This document shows positions 62,810-64,000 of a stretch of 64,000 bases of DNA, piece after piece. The position numbers and the translations under genes were made by a program. Each line of letters opens with the position of its first letter. Position 1 is the stretch's first letter. The stretch lies in NCBI GenBank assembly GCA_029248755.1, contig JAQWIR010000031.1:1-64000 (forward strand). The letters are read 5' to 3'. Below the pieces are notes generated by a model that did not search any database, was not told where the DNA came from, and saw only the letters and a list, made by a program, of their open reading frames with translations. The stretch is from Porticoccaceae bacterium. GTDB taxonomy: Bacteria; Pseudomonadota; Gammaproteobacteria; Pseudomonadales; Porticoccaceae.

Positions 62810-64000
62810 ATGACCTCTAAAACCATTCTGCCCTTTGCCAGCTGGCCTTCATCGTTAAGTGCGGACAAAGTGGCTAGCGCCGCGCCCAAAATAAGCCATA
62901 TTCAATCTAACAATAATCTCCTTACTTGGGTGGAAAGCAGACCTCTTGAGGGGGGAAGAAATGTCATTAATGGTCGTTCTGCAGACGGTAAGGTTAAAGA
63001 TTTAATACCTTCGCCTTTTAGTCACGCCAGTCGAGTGCATGAATATGGCGGTAGAGCTTATGCAGTCTCCAAAAATACGCTCTACTTTGTGAATGCCGCC
63101 GATCAGCGTATCTATCAGTTAGACATTGGCAAAAAAACACCAAAGGCTATTACCAAAGCCGGCCCCCGCTTTGCCGATTTGCTTGTCGATAACTTCAACC
63201 ATCAATTGATTGCCGTTTGCGAGCAGCATTATGATGGGGCTGAACCCGATAATTATTTAGTGGCGATTTCTTTGGATAAAGATAATCATCAGCTACAAAC
63301 TCTGGTTTCTGGGGCTGACTTTTATGCCTACCCGCGAATTAGCCCCAACGGAAAATCACTGTGCTGGATAGAATGGAATCACCCCCATATGCCATGGGAT
63401 AGCACCCAATTATGGACTGCAGATATAAACAACGGCAGAATAAACAATAAGAAACTGGTGGCGGGCGCTGAGGGCAATGAAGCTATCTTTCAACCTCAGT
63501 GGTCGCCAGATAACCAGCTGTATTATGTCTCCGACCGCAATAACTGGTGGAATATCTACTCGGCTACTAAGGGTATTGTTCTAGATATGCCGGCGGAATT
63601 TGCTACACCCCTGTGGCAATTTGGCATGTCGACCTATGATTTTATAGATACTAATACTATCGCCTGCCTGTGGACTAATCAGGCTGTTTGGCATTGCGGA
63701 TTTGTGGATATTGCCCGCGGTGAATTAAATACTGTGCAGTGCCCCTATCAATCCATGCAAGCTGCCTGTTGCCATGATGGTAGTTTGTATATGGTGGCAG
63801 GCGCATCGGATACTGCCGATGAGGTTGTAGCAGTTTCACAACATAACAATGTCGAGCCAGTATACTCGCCCTCTAGGCTTGATATAGAACCCAACAATCT
63901 TGCCATACCTGAATCTATCAACTTTGCCACAGCCAACAATGATCAGGTGCAGGCTTTTTTCTACCCGCCAACCCACAGCCAATTCGAGGGCGGAGATCAG
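62810..64000 (+). CDS. S9-family peptidase (prolyl oligopeptidase-like), 3'-truncated by window end
   Basis: Hand translation MTSKTILPFASWPSSLSADKVASAAPKISHIQSNNNLLTWVESRPLEGGRNVI...; open to edge, absent from ORF track. Confidence 0.85.
   Translation, partial: MTSKTILPFASWPSSLSADKVASAAPKISHIQSNNNLLTWVESRPLEGGRNVINGRSADGKVKDLIPSPFSHASRVHEYGGRAYAVSKNTLYFVNAADQRIYQLDIGKKTPKAITKAGPRFADLLVDNFNHQLIAVCEQHYDGAEPDNYLVAISLDKDNHQLQTLVSGADFYAYPRISPNGKSLCWIEWNHPHMPWDSTQLWTADINNGRINNKKLVAGAEGNEAIFQPQWSPDNQLYYVSDRNNWWNIYSATKGIVLDMPAEFATPLWQFGMSTYDFIDTNTIACLWTNQAVWHCGFVDIARGELNTVQCPYQSMQAACCHDGSLYMVAGASDTADEVVAVSQHNNVEPVYSPSRLDIEPNNLAIPESINFATANNDQVQAFFYPPTHSQFEGGDQ

Overview
The window is chromosomal housekeeping DNA from a gammaproteobacterium, probably a marine lineage (inferred from gene content and synteny). 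Main blocks, left to right: (1) a small accessory cluster on the - strand with an outer-membrane barrel, a secreted protein carrying a double-glycine-like motif, and small membrane ORFs running off the left edge; (2) tRNA-Ser, csrA, lysC, alaS, HIT, Trm112, M23 peptidase, recX, recA (perfect SOS box), pncC, then mutS and fdxA; (3) tRNA-Arg, DUF481, SLT lipoprotein, CvfB-like, tRNA-Val, tRNA-Asp, a TonB receptor, hslVU, DUF971, ubiE/ubiJ/ubiB, hisI/hisE, tatABC, msrB; (4) a TPP-riboswitch-controlled thiamine uptake/salvage operon; (5) acs, interrupted by an in-frame amber codon; (6) a HexR / Entner-Doudoroff cluster (hexR, gap-pyk, edd-glk-eda-zwf-pgl, pgi) with HexR-like operators; (7) ispH, fkpB, lspA, ileS (interrupted by an in-frame ochre codon), ribF, murJ, rpsT, thrC, hom, dsbC, two PII genes around amtB, ubiK, comM, a SUI1 protein and a partial S9 peptidase. 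Most notable: in-frame stops in both acs and ileS; tRNA loci carrying about 181-bp duplications that include a 19-nt tRNA 3' tail; a sigma54-type glnK-amtB promoter followed by a leader with three hairpins; and the edge cluster with a possible GG-type precursor. No CRISPR, prophage, transposase or obvious defence system was seen.
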